From Cubamyces lactineus (lineage: Eukaryota > Basidiomycota > Agaricomycetes > Polyporales > Polyporaceae), in assembly GCA_022376465.1 (NCBI GenBank), contig JACDTU010000011.1, positions 62,001-126,000 of the forward strand: a DNA stretch of 64,000 nucleotides, written 5' to 3'. Position numbers and translations under genes: made by a program. Shown piece by piece: positions 60,501 to 64,000 of this stretch. How positions within the stretch are numbered: the stretch's first letter is position 1; each line of letters opens with the position of its first letter. Under the pieces are notes generated by a model. The model saw only the letters and a list, made by a program, of their open reading frames with translations, was not told the DNA's origin and searched no databases.

Positions 60501-60630
60501 CTGGGCGGGAGCGGCTCGGACAGCGGATGTGGGCAGGCTTGCCGTTGGTGTTCGAGGGGTGGTGGCGGTCGTAGGGACCCAGCTCGCGTTCGGCCTCGCC
60601 GCGACGATGGCGATGGTCGATGTGGTCCAT
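57589..60630 (-). CDS. Septin-like pseudo-GTPase joined in frame to a double Zn2Cys6 transcription factor
   Basis: Exons 60630..60133, 60045..60017, 59959..59245, 59174..58871, 58730..58677, 58598..58002 and 57920..57589 read in phase to 842 residues. The first 515 are septin-like: VAGRRTGKTS, IDTPSLDF, HHVHLCIYFLDP, RVNVLPVVACAD, WGSLDVMDASHCEFLHLRG and RQYLFEKFKSE. The last 327 hold two zinc clusters, both C-x2-C-x6-C-x6-C-x2-C-x6-C (about 529-556 and 728-755). No stop ends the septin frame before the junction intron (58870..58731, 140 bases), and the intron has no ATG, so a separate regulator would have to start inside the septin exon (for example at MHDLSPK). I therefore annotate one gene. 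Two overlapping transcripts remain possible. G1, G3 and G4 motifs are altered, so GTP binding is doubtful. Confidence 0.6.
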
Positions 60631-61445
60631 GAGAGAGAGGGGGAAGAAGGGGAGAGGAGAAGGAGCGGCGGAGAGGATATGGTGCGGATGTGCGGGGGTG
60701 GGGGGCGTCCGCTAGCTAGGGACGGTCTGGGCGGATTCGTTCTCGAACGCCTACAACCATCAGCGAGGTTCCGGCGCCGGCATAGCCGCTCGGTCAGGCT
60801 CAGCGATCCGAATCGAATTCAGAGGCTGTCCAATTGCAAGGGTCCTTGCATCGGAGCCCTCTTCCGCCCTATCAACCGGCCCCGCTTCCGAGCCCAATCC
60901 TTGTTTCACCTCCATTACTCCGTCCGCCATTACATCAGTCCTCCTTCAGTTCGTCATTAGTACCCCCCATTATACTACTACTTACTGGCTATAGCTATCG
61001 GTACCACAACTTTAACAACGCTTCGAGTACTCTACTCTACGGGCATCTTTCGTAGCAATGGATATACTATGGTTCTGGCAGGCAGCGATCCCTCACGGCG
61101 GCGCTCCCTCTCAGCAGAACTAGTAGGAATGGTTAGCTTAACCCACGCCCCTCCACGTTCCCATTACGCTCGAGCCTCGCCGCCGTCCATCGAGCTAGCG
61201 CCAGCCCAACGCTAACGGACCAACGGACCTCGTCCGAGAATCAGGGCGTGCGTGTCTAACTGTCAACCTCACCCGGCAACGGCGAACCCCATGGGAAATG
61301 AAAGCTCGCCTGCGCATGGGCATGCACGCACCCTGTCCCGGTCCAGGCAGAGAAGCGGAGAGGTCGAGTGCATAACATCCACCCTCTCACGCCCACTCCG
61401 CGGCATCCACCCCTCCCCCCCATGTGCCGCCGCAGCGGGCTGTCT
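60631..61445. other. Intergenic, same-strand genes on both sides
   Basis: Promoter of the septin-like/zinc-cluster gene and 3' region of the next regulator. No element recognised. Confidence 0.5.
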
Positions 61446-63774
61446 CTATTGCGAACCGTCCTCTGCTCGCCCTGGTCCAGACGGAGGTTGGCGATAGAAC
61501 TCGTCCAGTTCCGGGTAGTCGATGTATTCTTCCAGCTCCACGTAGTCCATCGCGGCCACGCTCCCTTCCCCACCCTCTTCAGAGTCGGGGACAGAGGGGG
61601 CAGAGGATACGTTTGACGCGTTGGACGACCGCACGCTATCGGAAGCCACGCTCCGGCTCATGCCCCGTCCCACGCTGAGGCCGTGAAAGTGGGAAGACAG
61701 ATGCTGGCTTCCGCTGTATGACGACGACGCTGCAGACGGAGGACGGTATGCGAATCCGGGATAGGTGGGGACGGGGCCTGTGAGGATGGGCTCGAACGTC
61801 TGCTGCGGGATGGACGAGGGGCCCGCCTGGGCTGTGGCAGAGGTAGACGCAGACGCAGACGCAGATGCAGGCGCAGAAGCAGAAGCAGAGACAGACCCCG
61901 CACGAGGGCTGGTGCTGGTACTGGCAGTCGCCTGAGCAGACGTAGCCGGCGCCGCTTCCGCGTTCGAGGGTCCCGCGGCTTCCGGCGCCGGGGCGCTCGC
62001 AGTGGCAGTACCCGCACTTGTACTCCCGCTGGCAACCTCCGTCGTCCGCGCTGCATCCGCTGAGCCGCCCGCGGCGGACTCGTGTTGTTGATGTTGATGC
62101 TGCTGCTGCTTCGTGCGCTTGCGGGAGCTGCCCCTGGGCGTTTTGCCTGGGCCGCGACGCTTGGGCTGCTGCTCGTACGTGCACGGGTGGTTGCGCTTCC
62201 TGCAGTTGGCGCAGGAGGGTTTCTGGCCGTCGCAGCGCAGTTTCCGGGCTGTCGTGCCGAACGAGACGGGGAGCGAAAAGGCAACGACGTCAGCCCCAGC
62301 CGCACCGAGCGGGAATTGAATGTGGAATAAAGGTGAGAGTGGGTCTAGACGACAGACTGACGGCCGTGACGAGCTGGGAAGGCCTGCTTACCTCGGCAGA
62401 AGTGACAGGCAATCAGCGTCTTCTTCGACTTTGGCGCTTGCGTTGCATGCTCCGAGCTCGAAGACGTCGTGCTTTCTGCTTGCGGCTCTGTCCGTCCACG
62501 CCGTCGTCGTTTCCCCGACGCCCCCCTCGCAGCTTCCACCGCCACCGCCTCATCCACCGCGTCAAACGGCGTCCTCTCCCCCGACCCTCCCCCCGCCGCC
62601 TCCTCCACGCTCTCCATCGGGGATGGCTCTGCGGGTGTCCCAGCAGGCATAGACTCGGGCGCAGGGGCCCCCGGGACAGGCACCGGCTCTACAGCGGGGG
62701 GCAAGATCGTCGCCCTCAGCGGCGAAAGAGTGGTCACGGAATATGCCGTTGATCCAACCACGACAGGATAATTGTCCGCCGTCGATGATGCTGGACTTCC
62801 CCGCCCACTTTCGGACGGCCGTCTCGAAGAAGGTCCTGCTTCGGGAGGTCGCCGTGCACTTGCTGCAGGCCGGGCGGCCCGTACGCTCGCCTCGCTCCCC
62901 TCGGCAAGGAACCCCGTTGTTGACGTCGCGCTAGCGCTGCGGCCCACGTCTGCTCGGTTCGGTTTCAGTCTCTCCCATTCAGACCGTCGGAAATTTGTTG
63001 CTCACCTCGCTCGCTATCGCTTGCATCTCTTCGACGGCGAGTTGCAGAAGCAGACACCGCTTCTGGGAGAAGCGTTACCTGCGTCTTCCTTGGCCTCGCC
63101 TTGCGCTTGCGTCCGCTCGATTCTGGCTCGTCCGGAACAGGCAGTCGAGACGGTCCAGCAACAGGTGGAGATGGAGGGGAAACTGAGAAAGAGATCGACT
63201 GCGGAGGAGCTCGAGGAGCGGGGGCAAGGGCGCTCCTATCCGGACTGCCTAGTCTGGCAGCTGCCGAGGGCAATCCAGCAGCGCTCTCTGGACTCCAGGA
63301 TATTGGTCGAAGTTGCGGGCCTGGCGTGGACAGTGTACGTGCTGGCGATAGCGATGACGTGGTCGCGTAGAAAGCAGGATCCGTGGGTAGGACTCGCTGG
63401 GGTTGGATTGGCGGTAGCGGGAGCGCGGGCACGGCGCCAACGCTCGACGCTTCTCCCGTCCTGCGCAAAATTGGAGATACGCTATGTCGTCCGCTGCTCG
63501 ATGGTCCGACACCACGAACGTCCTCGAGAACGTCCCGAGGCAAGCTGAACGAGGGGAGTTGCTGCTCCGTCTCCGGCGCAGGAAGGACTGGGCCAGGTCC
63601 GGCCCGCAAGCGAGCTGCACTACCTGCGTCCCTCCCGTGCGACAGAATCTCTTGCGCATCCTCTCGATTTGGGCTGTCTGAAGGCTCTGACGGGCCTGAC
63701 ACCATCAACCGATGGAGGCTCGCCGGAAGCGAACTGTGCCGTTGTTGTGGCTGGCCACGCCCGCGACGCTCCAT
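61446..63774 (-). CDS. Zn2Cys6 transcription factor
   Basis: Exons 63774..63006, 62949..62392 and 62248..61446 give 709 residues. The zinc cluster is ACHFCRARKLRCDGQ...CANCRKRNHPC with spacing C-x2-C-x6-C-x6-C-x2-C-x6-C at about 438-465, followed by a basic region (KRRGPGKTPRGSSRKRTK) and poly-Gln/His. The N-terminal 430 residues are disordered and Ser/Pro/Arg-rich, with a basic patch GRKRKARPRKT. The C-terminal part has an Ala/Ser repeat and an acidic end (YVELEEYIDYPELDEFY) that could activate transcription. No fungal-specific TF middle homology region is seen. The intron inside the cluster falls at the same residue and phase as in both clusters of the neighbouring gene. Start at 63774 is the first ATG; upstream exons are possible. 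Confidence 0.75.
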
Positions 63775-63832
63775 GCCGGTGTAACGTGGACCTTGCTCAG
63801 TGACTTTCCGCGGCTAATAACGATAGCTCCAG

Positions 63833-63953
63833 ATGACGCGCAACGCAGCAGCAGTGAAGATGGCGGTGGTAGATGACGAGCCCATATGCCGCAGGCGCGT
63901 GTATCGCGGCGGGGGAGTCGATGGCAAGGAGATCTTTGGGAGAAAACGGCCGG
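63833..63953 (+). CDS. Possible first exon of a plus-strand gene leaving the window
   Basis: ATG at 63833 opens a frame (MTRNAAAVKMAVVDDEPICR, then RRVYRGGGVDGKEIFGRKRP) that ends at a good GTGAGT donor at 63954. It lies divergently just upstream of the zinc-cluster gene. Nothing recognisable in 40 residues, so it may be chance. Confidence 0.22.
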
Positions 63954-64000
63954 GTGAGTTTGTCTGTTCAAAAACCGAAAACGAGGGACAGGAGGTACAG

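Noticed and set aside
62790..63000. A further zinc cluster in the 61446..63774 gene (ACSKC-like words)
   Set aside because: These words are in the wrong frame. The supported frame there reads AARPAASARRPPEAG.

Overview
The window looks like a gene-dense piece of a mushroom-forming basidiomycete (Agaricomycetes) genome. Coding sequence is broken by many 50-70 base GT-AG introns, there is a relic of the FunK1 kinase family that is expanded in these fungi, and the proteins read most like those of Agaricomycetes. All exon chains below were built by hand from splice sites and reading-frame continuity. Most close in phase from start to stop codon.

Left part (1-25 kb). A histidine-phosphatase gene runs off the left edge. 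Next come a 2.07 kb transposon-like element with long inverted ends and a 6-base target duplication, a tRNA-Val, and genes for a two-AN1 zinc finger protein with a CaaX end, a WD40-cyclophilin (PPWD1), a decayed FunK1 kinase, a SET/MYND protein, a DUF4436-like membrane protein, a derlin, a hotdog thioesterase with a GC-AG intron, a TmpA-like membrane oxidoreductase, an AidB-like acyl-CoA dehydrogenase and the proteasome assembly chaperone Nas2/PSMD9.

Middle part (25-48.5 kb). This holds a 74-residue hydrophobic protein whose first coding exon is only the ATG, ALG6, a possible DUF4504 protein, ribosomal protein L17, the NuA4 subunit Eaf7, two aldo-keto reductase paralogues in opposite orientation with matching exon structure, a tRNA-Tyr with an intron, TAM41, an NDP-kinase-like protein lacking the catalytic histidine, a 2.24 kb non-autonomous hAT element with a perfect 8-base target duplication, and THI4.

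Right part (48.5-64 kb). This holds a secreted cysteine-containing protein, chorismate mutase, and four consecutive minus-strand modules. Read 5' to 3' on that strand they are a Zn2Cys6 regulator, a septin-like domain, a double Zn2Cys6 regulator and a second septin-like gene. The first septin-like frame runs without a stop, in splice phase, into the double zinc-cluster frame, and its GTPase motifs are degenerate. It therefore reads as a pseudo-GTPase/DNA-binding fusion. This is the most unusual part of the window.

Most genes are housekeeping: ER glycosylation and ERAD (ALG6, derlin, AN1 protein), proteasome assembly, chromatin (Eaf7, SMYD), mitochondrial cardiolipin precursor synthesis (TAM41), and thiamine and aromatic amino acid synthesis. 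They are not arranged as a pathway cluster. The accessory parts are the two mobile elements, the FunK1 relic, the AKR pair and the septin/zinc-cluster block.
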